Positions 32,705 through 44,656 of a stretch of 64,000 nucleotides of DNA are shown here, one piece after another (the first letter of the stretch is position 1; every line of letters starts with the position of its first letter). Source of the DNA: Elmis aenea (lineage: Eukaryota; Arthropoda; Insecta; Coleoptera; Elmidae); assembly GCA_947652605.1 (NCBI GenBank), contig OX393576.1, positions 48,956,966-49,020,965 on the forward strand, read 5' to 3'. Below the pieces are notes generated by a model. That model was not told the origin of the DNA, searched no databases, and saw only the letters and a list, made by a program, of their open reading frames with translations. A program made the position numbers and the translations under genes.

Positions 32705-35698
32705 GACCTTGTACTTATATTAAAGTAACCAATAATTGATTTTTCGTTTATTTAATGTTATATTAAAAATTTGAGTTCAGTTAAGTCCCTAGTAGCAGCA
32801 AATGCAATGGCATTAGCAAATGCATCCCTTGATGATACCAGTGATAGCGATATTCCCATTCCAATATTCCTACGAGCGATTGATTGTTTGGGGCGATAAG
32901 TTGCGGCAGGCGATGTGTATAAGTCATGTGTAACGCTGAATGTCTAATATATGACTGCAGGGGTACTAAACCACTCTAGACATACACCAAGGGCTATCTT
33001 TATGGTTTTAGGGATCTGGATGCTCCGTAATTTTTTAATGCGAATTTATAATTAACATTTTCAAATCTTAAACAATCGGAAGAGGATAGATTTTACGCTA
33101 AATTGACATGAAAATATTATAATGGAACTTGTCAGTTATACGAACGAAAAATGATAACAAAATTTTCACCTTTCACATTTAAATATACATTTTAAAACCT
33201 GACCCGTAAAATTGACAGGTTCTTTTGCCCGTCATATTATTTAAGCTCAAATTACGTGTTCTTTGTTTAACTTGCAATTGTCTTTTCACTTTAAAAGTGC
33301 TTTAAGGTGAAATATTAAATAATGTATAAAGATTTAGTGATAGAGGCGATTTATCGATTGTTTCTCAACACAAGGCGTGCCAATCTACATGGGATTTCAC
33401 TACCATCTTTGTTACTAAATGGAAATAGTTTACAGTGTGAAGTTACTCTTATATAACTATTTTATTTGTCATAAGTCGTGGTTAGTGTTAATTTTATTCG
33501 TATAAAACCATAACTGCTAAATTAAACAAGATTTTCTTTTAACATGCTTAGCCTTAGTCCATACGTTTTGAGATTTGAAAAAAAAAACGCATAGTGGATA
33601 TAATGCTGGCGCCGAAAAATAAGAGGAAGAACGAACGTCTATATAATGAATAATCTTAACATAATTTAACAACCTTGTACGACAGTACAAAAGGAAACAT
33701 TACAATATTTTAGCTATCTTATTATGACAAAATCTGAATTAAAATAACCTAACCTATTTGTCAAACGGAACTTTTATAATGAATTTTTACACTAATTAAA
33801 CGAGACAGCCAAATAATTTAAACATATTTGTGTTCAACACGTGCAGTTTTATTAACCCACGCAATTTTATCCATTTAATTGCTTCTGTAAATATATTTTC
33901 AATAAATGTTACTGAAACATTGGATTTGTTCCTGCAGCTAGTTTGGAACTAATTTATGTACTGATAATATATGAACTGGTTTTTGCAGATGCGCCAACTA
34001 TTTACTAAGAAATGTATTAGCTGAAACGCTTGAACGATATGCCTTACTGTAAATGACATTAAATTGTGTCTATTGGGTTCATAGAAATTTGCACACCTCC
34101 AGAGTACTAGATAGGGTTGGAAGCGCGATGCAAAGCTATCAGTGACCACCACGTTAGTTGTAAAAAGCGCATGCGTGTAATAATCCCAGCGTAGTTCTTG
34201 TCCTAATCCATCTAGTGTTTTGACCGTCCGCAAACTAGTCCTAATGTAGTCAGAGTGAAGCTGGAATAGCCGACAAACTTTTCGGTGAACTATCAAAAAC
34301 GCTGCTGGAAAGCGATATCGATACAGCGCAGAATCCTGATAGTTCATGGGATAGTAAATAGCGCTGCTGGATCAAACGTATTTTAACTAATTAAAGCCGT
34401 TCGAATAAGCGTCGAGTATCAGCCGAGAAGATTTTACATTATCAATTGAAGAAGGAGCCTTAAAATATTGGTTATCAAAATTAAATAAGGTGAACAATGA
34501 ATAAAGTAAGGAGCTTCTTATTGCAATAGAAGCAGTAAAAGAAGAAACAATATATATTTCTTTATTTATATAAAATCCCACTTGCGAAGAAAATGATAAT
34601 TTTTTTAGAATAGTCTCGAAAATTTAAACTTACAAAATTGCTAAAGAAATATTAAATAGATTATTTGCTAGTTGTTAACAATTTGATGTTAATAAAGTTC
34701 CACTTATTGAAAAGAAACATTTGTCTCCTGAAGATAAATTAAATTTACCTGTAATAGAAAGTGTAGAAGAAGTGAGACCTGGTGTTACTGGCTATTAAAC
34801 AAGAATTTCATATATTTCCAACAACAGGCACAAGAACAACAAATTTGGAAATACTTATTTATGCTTTGTCCACAATAAAGACTATGTATGTCTACAAAAA
34901 ATGAAAGTAATTTTTCTATTGCTACCGATTTTGTTACGAGGAAGAGAAATAGATTATTGTCCAATACCACTTTGAATGCGCTGTTTTTTGACAAATTATT
35001 TGAAAGTTAAACAATAACTGCATGAAATTTATTTTTTCCAACAATTTTTAATCTACATAGGTATTGTATTTTATGTTAAAATAATACATAAAATGTACAA
35101 ATTTAGTATTAAAGGGTGATATTTTATTGCCATAATTATAACCTTTTAAGCGGAATTAAGTGGAAAATGTTTTTTTAAATTCTATATATTACATGGAAAT
35201 TCTCGAAATTTTTTTGAGAAATAGCACATACATTCTTCTTGAAATGAAAACTATCGGGTAATCTTAAACACCTAATTTAAACCTATGCACAAACTGTAAA
35301 TATCAAGTTTTGAGTATAATATTAAAGTTTTACTTAAATTTTTTTCAAAATGTTTAGATTATTCCAGAAATTGAGTACACTGCATATTTTCAGTTTATAT
35401 TTTTAATAGGCTTGTACAAAGAGACATCTTTACTAATGTTTATGTTTTTCGTAATGAGTAGTATACTATGCATAATTGTTTTTTTAAATATTCTGTTAAT
35501 TTCAAAGTCAAAATTACATTTGTGTTATACAAAGCCTGAAGAGGGTGTTTAATTTCCAGCGTATGAATGCTATTACGCAGTTATTTTAAAAAACTCTGGT
35601 TTTTAAATGAAACTAGAAGTAGATAGTTTGATACCTACTTCTTTTATCGTAATACGTGTAATATACTCATATTCAGTTTTCAAATGGTAGGAAGTAAA
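32705..35698. other. Mostly unannotated stretch with orphan frames
   Basis: No known gene or element. Around 32800-32905 a plus-strand frame fragment reads SDIPIPIFLRAIDCLG, weakly reminiscent of the acidic piggyBac N-terminus, but nothing else supports it. At 33949-34347 a minus-strand frame of 132 codons (containing LGQELRWDYYTHALFTTNVV) lies in GC-balanced sequence; no family recognised. Around 34430-34790 two short plus-strand coding-like pieces (FTLSIEEGALKYWLSKLNKV and LSPEDKLNLPVIESVEEVRP) are separated by stops and might be a decayed protein of unknown kind. Confidence 0.35.
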
Positions 35699-35880
35699 AC
35701 TTCTCGAGAAATAAGGTACAGCCCCGCGCACGCGTGTTCACAATGTGGCAAAGTAGCGTCGCGACGAAAGTTTAGTCGTCATGCGGCACGCAAGAAGACC
35801 TTATACCAATGGATTGCTTTCGGGCGCGCGTTTTTTACGCTGTTCTTATCGTAGTGCTTCCGCTGTTTAGGACAAGTACT
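35699..35880. other. CpG-rich patch of unknown role
   Basis: About 180 bp with many CpG dinucleotides (CCCCGCGCACGCGTG, then GTCGCGACG, then CGGGCGCGCG), unlike the A+T-rich surroundings. No open frame, inverted partner or TSD found. It may be a decayed element end, a promoter-like island or a host regulatory element. Confidence 0.4.
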
Positions 35881-38374
35881 AGCAAATTAGGTATAACACA
35901 ATTTTCGCAAAGTATATGCTGCTAACATAGTTTTAATTAGTTTAGGAGGTAGAATAAACTTTGTGTTCTGTTACGAAACGTGCAATTTATGGAAGAGTAA
36001 AGCTAATACAAACCGAATTAAACACTTATTTAGATTCTTTAAAATGCAAAAACTATTTATATTGCCGAGATTTGACAATTTTTGTACAGTTAAATAGCAA
36101 AATAAAATTTAATTATTAATAGAGGACGCATGCGCATGTTTTTAGAAAACTTTTGATTATCACATAGATTTGATCGCATTTTGAGCACGTTTGTAACTAA
36201 AATAATGTTGGAGGTTTGTTTATTCATTTGGCATTATTTTTTCCATTTTATTAATTCACTAAAATAAATATTAGATGAATTTGTTTTCAAGAAAAACTAG
36301 TTTCGAGACTCCCGTTTCTTTGTCGATAGATTTGTTATTTAATAAAAGTTGTTTTATCTTAAAGGATTTGACAAACGTAAAATATATTATAGTTTTTTAA
36401 ATTTCACGTTATTAGTTATCTTGCAATTGTATTTTAACTTTATCACGCTTTGGTGTGTTTATTTAAATTATGCTTAGATGAAGCGGAACAGTTTTTTTGT
36501 TGCATAAAACAATATTTTTACAGGGCACAGTAGTAATAGCAACGAGCTAATTATACAAGACTTCATAAAATTACACCACCTTTGTAACTTACTATCTTGA
36601 TTTGCATTATTGGTGAAACAACTTCGAACTTATTACACAAACTTTTAATCTGTCATCGTCATGTAAGTTATGTACCGTAAAATTAAAAAACTTGATAGTA
36701 AAATACAAGTTTGGTACACTAATTTGACAGAAAAGCATATTAAATTTGGAAAGTTTTTGGCTTTATTTCCTCTGTATTGTGTTTTGATTTAATCGAAGTA
36801 AAAAACCAAATGTAAGTAAGTATTAAATAAAGTTTGGGGAAAGGAAAATTTTAGTATTGTGATATCATTTAAATACAGTCAGAAGTCTGAAGTTATTATT
36901 TAATTATAATTTTCAGACGAGTTAAACAACGAAGCATGTGTCAATTAATTTGGGCTTAACAGGAAATTGTTAATTTTTTTTAAACATTTTATTAGTTTAC
37001 GAAATCACGTACGTACTTAAATTTTTTACCCTTTGAATGTTTTTTATTTACAATTTGACATTAACGCGAAATAAAACTGCAATTTGCTTACCTCATTTTT
37101 TACATTGTTTCGTTTCTCTAGCAGTTTTCAAACTGACGTTATATCCTACTATTAAGCAAAGTGGTTGCTGTTTTTTCATGATCGATTTTAAATTGACAGA
37201 AAAATCACCAACTTAATTCTAGGAAACCGTCGTCATTTATAACTCCCTTTGTTTTCAGCTTCAATTTATTTTGACCGATAAAGCCGGTTTAAATAAGCCG
37301 ATTTGCCAGGGGAAAGATAAAATTGTGGATTTACGCTTTATAAAATATAATTGTTCAAATTGGGCAACGTCACTTCAGCGTAAATTGTCGGTTTTCTTTT
37401 ATCAATATAGGTAAGGTGGCTAAGACAAAGTGCCTTTAACGCTCGTGTTAAGATACATGTCCCATTATTACCAACCTAGTTTCGTACTTGACTTTTCCAT
37501 GGTTGTAGGTATAATCATAATAAGTTTTACGATCTGTGTAGTGGCTTCAGTTTTTACCTTAAAGATCTTTAACATTTGTGACTTTTAATTACATTATTTA
37601 ATGTGAGCCTTCTAGCCGTTGCCTATTCATCCTTATTCGCCTAAGTTTACATTTTTATGTTTCTTTTTCTTCATTTAGTCCTGACTTTATTCATTTTCAA
37701 TTTTAGTTAATTGTGTTCACGACGCAATCTGCATGAAAGTTAGTTAGCGAGCTGTATCTCATATTTCATTTCAAAGGACAAATGCATCTTTTTTTATTCC
37801 GTTTTTGATTGTTGGCGTTGTCATTGAAGCGTTTGCTATTATAACGTAAAAATTCTACATTTTAATGATAAAAATAAGCATTGGCCTTAAATATTCATTT
37901 TTCAAATGTAATAGGTTTACTATAAATACATAACGTATTTGTTTTAATAATGTATCTATACTTTGCTTTGCTTTGAATATAATATAAATAATAATAATAA
38001 TCTCCGAATTATCCCAAAGTAAATTTTTTATTCTATATACTTTTTTAATTTTCAATCTTTACGTCTGCTATTAGTGTCTTTTTGACCTCATTTTTTTTTT
38101 AATTCCTAATATTTTCCAAAACAACATATTATGTACCGACTAGGTATTGTAGACTTATTTTATTTTTGATAAGTTCCTTAATATAAATGAGATATAATTA
38201 TCTCATATTTATTTAAATATTTTTGTGACCACCGAAACAATCTGTAAATTTTACTCTTTTTTATAACGGTATGTAGTACATACCTATAATATGTATCTCA
38301 TCTAAATATTAAGACCACACAATCATTTTCTATTTGCATTTAAGTTTTGCGCGGGTCACATTGTTCTCGTGCAT
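35881..38374. other. Nothing recognised
   Basis: About 2.5 kb of A+T-rich sequence with no credible open frame, repeat pair or transposon end. Confidence 0.5.
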
Positions 38375-38382
38375 AAAAATTA

Positions 38383-38903
38383 GGGATGTGCGTCATATTC
38401 CCGAAAGCCAACATCCCGACGGCCAACTTGCCGACCGCCAACTTTCCAACAGACTAACTCGCCGAAAGTTAAACTTGCCGAAACCAACTTCCCGGAAGCC
38501 CACGTCCCGAAAAAATTATATGTATTTTTTAAACCCAAAACATGAATCTTCTACATTTTATTGATTTTGTTATTAGAACATTTGAGAGCTGCATACTATA
38601 TACAAAATAAAAATTTATAACTGAATTTTATGTTTTTTTTTATTTTAACGGTAGGTTGATTACTCACTGTTTAAGGAAGAAAACTTGTTCAACAAAATTT
38701 GTTCACATAATAAATTATTTATTTATTATTTTGTACATTATCAAATTGATTTTAGTTTTCCGGAATTTTGGGCTGTAGGGAAGTTGGATTTCGGGAAGTT
38801 TGTCTGTCTGGAAGTTGGTTTTGGGAATATTGATAATAGCGAAGTTAGTATGTCGGGAAGTTGGCCGTCGGGAAGTTTACTGTTGGGAATTCATCCCGCA
38901 CTC
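38383..38903. mobile_element. MITE with reiterated GGGAAGTTGGC words
   Basis: The left zone (38383-38515) repeats CCGACGGCCAACTTGCCGAC-like units of about 12-13 bp. The right zone (38758-38900) carries the inverse (CGGGAAGTTGGCCGTCGGGA). Identical 8-bp AAAAATTA flanks the block at 38375-38382 and 38904-38911, which would fit a hAT-type TSD, though it is low-complexity. The termini GGGATGTGCG and CATCCCGCAC pair only roughly. Frames 38334-38564 and 38685-39053 read through the words and are not genes. Confidence 0.6.
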
Positions 38904-38939
38904 AAAAATTATGTCCTATTTAAAACGATAGATAATCCA

Positions 38940-40745
38940 CTGCTGTTATTGCCCGAATTAATATTTTTTTTTTTTTTTTGGTATTGTATGATATTCTTCA
39001 TAAAAATAACACAAAATAATAGAATTCATTTATATTTTTCAAAAAAATATTAAATATTACAGTATTTTGATGTGTTCCAATTTTGGAACACTGGGCATAC
39101 AGTAAGGTATAATTGGAAATAAAACGTTTGCAAATAATAATGTATTATACATGCAAAAACAATAAATTATTTATGAACATTAATTATTATAAACATTTCA
39201 GCGAACATGGAAACTTTTAAAACTTCCATCATGTAAATTGACACCGCATTTCTCACAACATTTAGTGGCATTTTTCTTGCAAAGCGCACATCTATTTTGC
39301 TTTGCAGCTGAAATTATCTAGTGATGGGATCCGATTATATCTTATTGACTCTGGAACTTGACTGCCAATTTATTAAGAGGATTTTGGCCTTCTTCCTCCC
39401 ACAATAGTAGTTCCGTAATTTTTTAAATAGACTTGAACTATATTTCTTCTGAAATTCAAATGATCCATTTTGTTCTTCTCACCGTCCACTTCACCCATGT
39501 ATTTGTTGTACATAGAAATGGCATGTAGTTGTGTAACAGGCAATTATTTTTTTCGGAGGATATCTAGCGATGAGCTTGGCCAATTGGGTGTACTGTATTG
39601 CAAGAACTCATAGTAAGAACAACTCGGTTATCATTCCAACCGGTAACGGTAACATAATTTTTATATCCATGCAAAAGTCGTAAGTTCCTCGTTCTTTTTT
39701 TTCCATAGTTTTCACATTCGTTATAGGACATTCTACTAATCGATTAGCCATTACTGTACCAGTATAGTCGAATCCCAATTCTTGTAAACGTACACGTTTC
39801 AAAGAATAAAAATAATCATCGGCATAGATTTTGAATGGAACATTTTTCGGTAGTTTTGATAGTAAATTCATAACTACTGAACCACCAACGAGCGTATGTA
39901 AGTAATAAACATATTTTTTAGAAATTCACAAATTTCTTGATCAAAAAACAATTCAAAACAGGCCACTGGATCACATGATAGATTTAGAACTTGTTTAGGT
40001 GATACGAACGGTACAAAGCTACGAGTCAAATAATCTGTTTTTGACCAAATTCTTTCTATAACCCTTTTTCGATTCATCTGCTTTTGAAGCTCCGAAAGTG
40101 AAAGGTTGTTCTCATCGTCCGTTTCTTTGCCCAAATGACTGAACTGTAGCTACAGCTTGAGCTTGCAACTGGCGTCCGCTGAGATGATTTATGTTTTTAC
40201 CTTCATTTTCGTCAGCACTGTCTCCTTCACTGTCAAAACGATCTTCTGGAGGTGTTATAAAAATGTCTACATTTTCCATATCTTCCCAGAACTTCTCATC
40301 TTCCACCATTTCTAACAATTCTGCTATAGTAAAAGGCCTACCAAAATTTTCCAATTCAGTGTACTTATTGTCCTGGTGTTCCAATATTGGAACATTTTTT
40401 TAAATATCAATTGTTAAGAAACTGATGATATTGTATAGTTAAAAATAATGATACTCTATCTATAAATACTATTCCTTATAATAAAAGTGTATTTTGTTGG
40501 AGATAATATATTATAAACAAAAATATACTTACTTTTTTAACGACCTTTTTAGTAAATATTATTTACAGAAATAAATTAAAATTGTTCATTTAATATTGCC
40601 ACAATTAAAATAAATGTGTTCAAACATGTTTGTTTGGTCTATTATCTGTAACGTATAACCATTTAAAGTGGGTGCAGAATGGCGGTAAATAGTAGGGGTA
40701 AAAAAAATGCCTATGTCCAAAATCGGAACACCGGGCAAAAAAGGG
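38940..40745 (-). mobile_element. piggyBac-like element, second family, internally deleted
   Basis: The right end is GGAACACCGGGCAAAAAAGGG followed by TTAA (40746-40749). A motif centred on TGTTCCAA(T/A)ATTGGAACA plus GGGCA is present at 39072-39096, at 40371-40395 (inverted, at the start of the transposase) and, decayed, at about 40714-40736 by the right end. The left terminus is uncertain: a TTGCCCG trace near 38948 would fit the layout of the 54713 element. The minus strand carries a deleted transposase. Confidence 0.7.
39198..40384 (-). pseudogene. piggyBac-type transposase lacking the first catalytic Asp
   Basis: The first readable codons are EHQDNKYTELENF, then an acidic stretch (ITPPEDRFDSEGDSADENEG). 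The start of the transposase fold follows in the frame 39874-40134 (ERIWSKTDYLTRSFVPFVS). After an internal deletion that removes the first catalytic Asp region, KLPKNVPFKIYADDYFYSLK (about 39810-39870) gives the second Asp. NKYMGEVDG (about 39490) gives the third. The C-terminal cysteine-rich domain NRCALCKKNATKCCEKCGVN ends at a TGA at 39198. Several frameshifts lie between these blocks. There is no in-frame ATG at the N-terminus; an ATG sits one frame off inside the palindrome. Non-functional relic of a different family from the 26343 element. Confidence 0.85.
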
Positions 40746-40749
40746 TTAA

Positions 40750-41687
40750 AGCTGTTTTAGTTAGTAGTGTTTGTTGCATTACCTATCAATAAATCTATAT
40801 ATCTACAACAAAAACCATTACGAAACGTCTTCTTGGAAGGTCTCATCAATAAAATATGTTTGCTTTTGTTTAAAGTTTCTTAACTTTGTTACAAAATATT
40901 TATTGCAAATAAAATTATTAACTCAAAAATAAAGATTATTATAAATTTTCTTGGAATATGTTGCTTTGGTAATACACCGTTATCTTTTATCATATTTTTG
41001 GTTTAAAATTTTGAAAAGCTTCTTTATTTTTGTGTTAATATTTCTAGTAAAACGTTTCAGCTTGGCATAAAAACCTTGTAACTAAAAGCTATGAATTTTG
41101 ATATCGAATACGATAGCAAAAAAAAAAAACTATATTCGGTTTAAAGGGCCGTACAAGACTTGCAATTCTGAAATAAGTAGTTTATTTGGGACTAATACAT
41201 CGGAAAAGCTTTTACACAAGTGCTATCATTTTATTGTGGTATGATGTACTTTGTCTATAATAATTATAAATTTGTAAAGCGTTTACGGGACTTCAAAGTT
41301 TTCGGTTTTACAGTTCAACACTGTTTCAGTGCCTTATATACATTTATATTATCTATAACATGATTATAAATTTTAATCATCCAATAACCTCAAATCATGG
41401 CAGAGCAAATGTTCGTAGCTATATTGCGATAAGCAATGTGGTGACCACAAAAGTAATTATTTAGTTGATTGTGTTTTCTAAATTGTTTATAGTACATCAA
41501 TAATTGAATTGGTCAACTGATTTATAGTTAGCCTAAACCAACTTTCCTAAAAGTTCTAAAAATCTTGTTTGTTTAAATTTTTATAAGGATGATGTGACAG
41601 TTATCAACCTAACGAAATTTTTTTAACTGCGAACCTTTAAAATGCATTAACCTTAAAAGTCTCATACATTTTTCTGAATGCGTTATT
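40750..41687. other. Nothing recognised
   Basis: A+T-rich spacer, no supported features. Confidence 0.5.
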
Positions 41688-42915
41688 ACGAAGGCTTAGA
41701 AGGGCCACCGAAAATAATATTAAAAAGGTGAAATTTCACCTTTTTTCTTGAAATTTCAACTTTTCTAAGTGACGTAATTAAAGCACCTATCTCTTTAAGG
41801 AGATAAAAATTTATATACAGGGTGAGGCATCACTCGTGACACCCCTACTTATTTTGTTATTATGACACCCCCACTGATTTTGTTATTGGAAAGAATTATC
41901 AAAAAAAGTTTCAAATAAAAGTTGTTTGATACAGTATTTCCCAAAATGTTTTAATGTCAAATTTTTGTTTTCTATTATTTTTTAGGAGTTACAGCACCAT
42001 ATTGTTTTTTCTTTTTAATGGCTGATACATATTTTTTTATACGCTTTGAAAGACATTTTCTTATTTTTTAACGCACTAAAACTTTTTTAATTAATTTACA
42101 TTAGTAGGCTTAAAAATAATACAAAATGGTAAAATATTTAAAAAAAAGTTAATTAGGTTGCAACTGTAAACACAAAACTACTGTAATACATTTTTTACCG
42201 TTTTGTATTATTTTCAAAGCCTACTAATGTAAATTAATTAATACTGTACGCTTTTAAAACAAAATTGTTCTCTTTCGATCTTCTTAAACATTTTGTTATG
42301 TACCTAAAGGATTAAAAGTTTTAGTGCGTTGAAAAGAGAAAAAAGTCTTTCAAACCGTATAAAAAAATATGGATGGTGCCATTTAAAAAATAAATATATG
42401 GTGGCGTAATTCCTAAAAAAACAAAAGAAAACAAAGATTTGACACGACAATATATTTTGGAAAATACTGTATCAAACTCTTATTAATTTTTTTCTCCTAA
42501 AAGAGATAGGTGCTTTAATTACGTCACCTAGAAAAGTTAAATTTCAACTTTTCAAAAAGGTGAAATTTCACCTTTTAAAAAAAAAAATTAAGAAAAAAGG
42601 TGAAATTTCACCTTTTTGAAAAGTAAAAATTTCAAGATAAAAGGTGAAATTTCACCTTTTCACAAAGTTGAAATTTCAAGATAAAAGGCGAAATTTCACC
42701 TTTTTACAAAGTTGAAATTTCAAGATAAAAGGTGAAATTTCACCTTTTCACAAAGTTGAAATTTCAAGATAAAAGGTGAAATTTCACCTTTTCACAAAGT
42801 TAAAATTTCAAGATAAAAGGTGAAATTTCACCTTTTTACAAAGTTGAAATTTCAAGATAAAAAGTGAAATTTCACCTTTTTAATATTATTTTCGGTGGCC
42901 CTTCTAAGCCTTCGT
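41688..42915. mobile_element. Foldback element with one-sided 44-bp palindrome array
   Basis: The outer TIR starts ACGAAGGCTTAGAAGGGCCA and continues with ACCGAAAATAATATTAAAAA; the inverse ends at about 42915. Further inside, GTGACGTAATTAAAGCACCT plus ATCTC (41770-41795) pairs with 42505-42535, and the arms continue to a centre near 42150 (the AAGCCTACTAATGTAAATTA inverse pair at 42085 and 42218). The left arm contains one copy of GGTGAAATTTCACC (41727) and the right arm eight. A foldback end TATACAGGGTGAGGCATCAC at 41816 has no counterpart in the right arm. Non-coding. Confidence 0.82.
42555..42884. repeat. 44-bp tandem array of alternating palindromes
   Basis: GGTGAAATTTCACC (one GGCG and one AGTG variant) starts at 42559, 42599, 42643, 42687, 42731, 42775, 42819 and 42863. 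From the second copy on, the spacing is exactly 44 bp. Each unit contains the palindrome AAAGGTGAAATTTCACCTTT and, between copies, a second palindrome TTGAAATTTCAA. The array is nearly its own reverse complement. It belongs to the right arm of the foldback at 41688-42915. Confidence 0.95.
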
Positions 42916-43180
42916 ACGTTATACAAATTTGTAAGTGTAACAAAAATTATTTGACGTTTAAGCCAGCAAGATTAATTTAAATAAAACAGTTGGTAAGTTA
43001 ATCGTCCATCCATAAATACAACACTATTGATTAGTGCGTTATTATAGTATGTATATTACATACAAGAGTTGTAAGAAGCATATAACGCACGAGTGGAAAA
43101 GATACGCACGGAGCCGCGTAGCGGCGAGTGCGTATTTCCACGAGTGCGTAATTGCTACAGCTCGTGTTGTGTAGCTTACT

Positions 43181-44656
43181 TTTTCTACGAACACATAATA
43201 CCTACGATTTTAACGGCTTTTTGGCGAATATACACATGTAATTACGTTGTCTTGTCAATTTTGACGTAAGCCTACTTTGACGTTTCTAGAAAAGTGTGCG
43301 TTTTGCTTACCGTGCGTTAGGACCATATATCTAATAAACATATATTGCTAGTAATTCGAATTTTGCGTAACATAGTCAACGGTACAGATATACATCCTCT
43401 CTTTTTAATGCGGCGATTGGACCGTTGACAGCTAATATACATCTGATTGGACAACATGAGAAGCGCGCGTAACGTTCACCTAATTTTTGACGGTTTAACC
43501 CTTTGACTACCATTTTTAAATTTTAAATTTTAAATATTTTTTTTATATTGCTATACTCATACTAATAAATATAAGAAATGTTTATCAACAAAAAAAAAAA
43601 TTGACCTTGGGTCGCAGCATACGCTCCCGGGACATATATGTCCCACTGGTGCTGTAATCAAGGAACAAAAAAATATGGTTTGACAGTAAAGGTATGTACT
43701 ATAACTTTTATTAACCAAAATATAACAAAAAAAATTATAAACTACTGTGAACTAATAACATTATAAATATTGAAAATGTTAGAAAATGATAAAATAACAA
43801 ATTATGTAAAGAATGCTGTAAAACATGTTTTGCACAGCGGAATTTTACACATAGTGCAAACTGTTTTAGTTCTTGTTTCTTTTTCATGAAATTTGGCAAG
43901 AACCCATTTGAGGGCATGCTAAGTCCAGTGGTGTAGTCAGATTATAGATAAAAAAATCTCTAAACAAATTTTACTAATTTTGACATTAAAAAAAATCATA
44001 GTAAGCTTTGTGAGTGTAAACAGAACTTTAAAATAGTGTGCCAAAGTATAGTTTTTGATTCATCGTTGAAAAAAAAGTTTATGAAAATCGGACCATAAAT
44101 AAACTTTTTATGAGGGTGATTGATCCCCTTTGAAATGGGTCACACTGTATATGCAAGTTCAGACTGACAAACAATGACAATACTGAAGACAATGAATCAC
44201 CTCACAAGCCCCTCCCCCACGTAGAAAGACGTATTTTTTATCGGAGAACCAATATGATAACAAATAATAACAATTTATTTGTATTAAAACTCGATAGTAA
44301 TTTTTACTTCTTAGTGTAGTGGAAAGAAATGTGTCCCGTTGGTAGTCAAAGGGTTAAATATATGACATTTGCAAAAATCACGTTTAATAACATAACCTCA
44401 ACAATTTTCATGCAGGCTGTGTTAGTAATCCTAGTTTTATTTGATTTTCTATGTTTGCTGCCAACTGTGAAAAGTACACCTTAGAAAGAGAGGTACTTAT
44501 TTCCATTTCATTCGATCGGCTTCACTTTCCACTCATTGTGAAGATAGGGAATGCGCGATATATGTTTATTAGATATATGGTTAGGACTCACTTACTATGC
44601 ATGCAGGCTGTGCGGTAAGAGTCATTTACATTAGTGGTCGTAGAAAAAGGATATTT
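43181..44656. mobile_element. Decayed foldback element split by a piggyBac-like MITE
   Basis: Left pieces CTTTTTCTACGA(A/C) (about 43181) and AGGACCATATATCTAATAAA plus CATATAT (43319-43345) have inverse counterparts at about 44560-44580 and 44635-44650. The 43499-44353 element sits between them. Just left (43075-43160) is a CpG-rich block with CGAGTGCGTATTTCCACGAG-type inverse repeats. No gene. Confidence 0.55.
43499..44353. mobile_element. Non-autonomous piggyBac-like element, TIR CCCTTTGACTACCA
   Basis: TTAA at 43495-43498 and 44354-44357. The TIR is CCCTTTGACTACCA at the left and TGGTAGTCAAAGGG at the right. A TGTCCCACTGGT motif at about 43641 (140 bp from the left end) repeats the TGTCCCGTTGGT next to the right terminus in the same orientation, the same layout as in the 54713 element. 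The segment about 43878-44152 is a fragment of the foldback family at 50283-51055. No transposase. The 60-codon minus-strand frame at 43735-43917 is a chance frame. Confidence 0.9.

Noticed and set aside
42555..42884. CRISPR array
   Set aside because: The period is a regular 44 bp, but the units are identical throughout with no variable spacers, and the genome is eukaryotic. It is a tandem repeat inside a foldback element.
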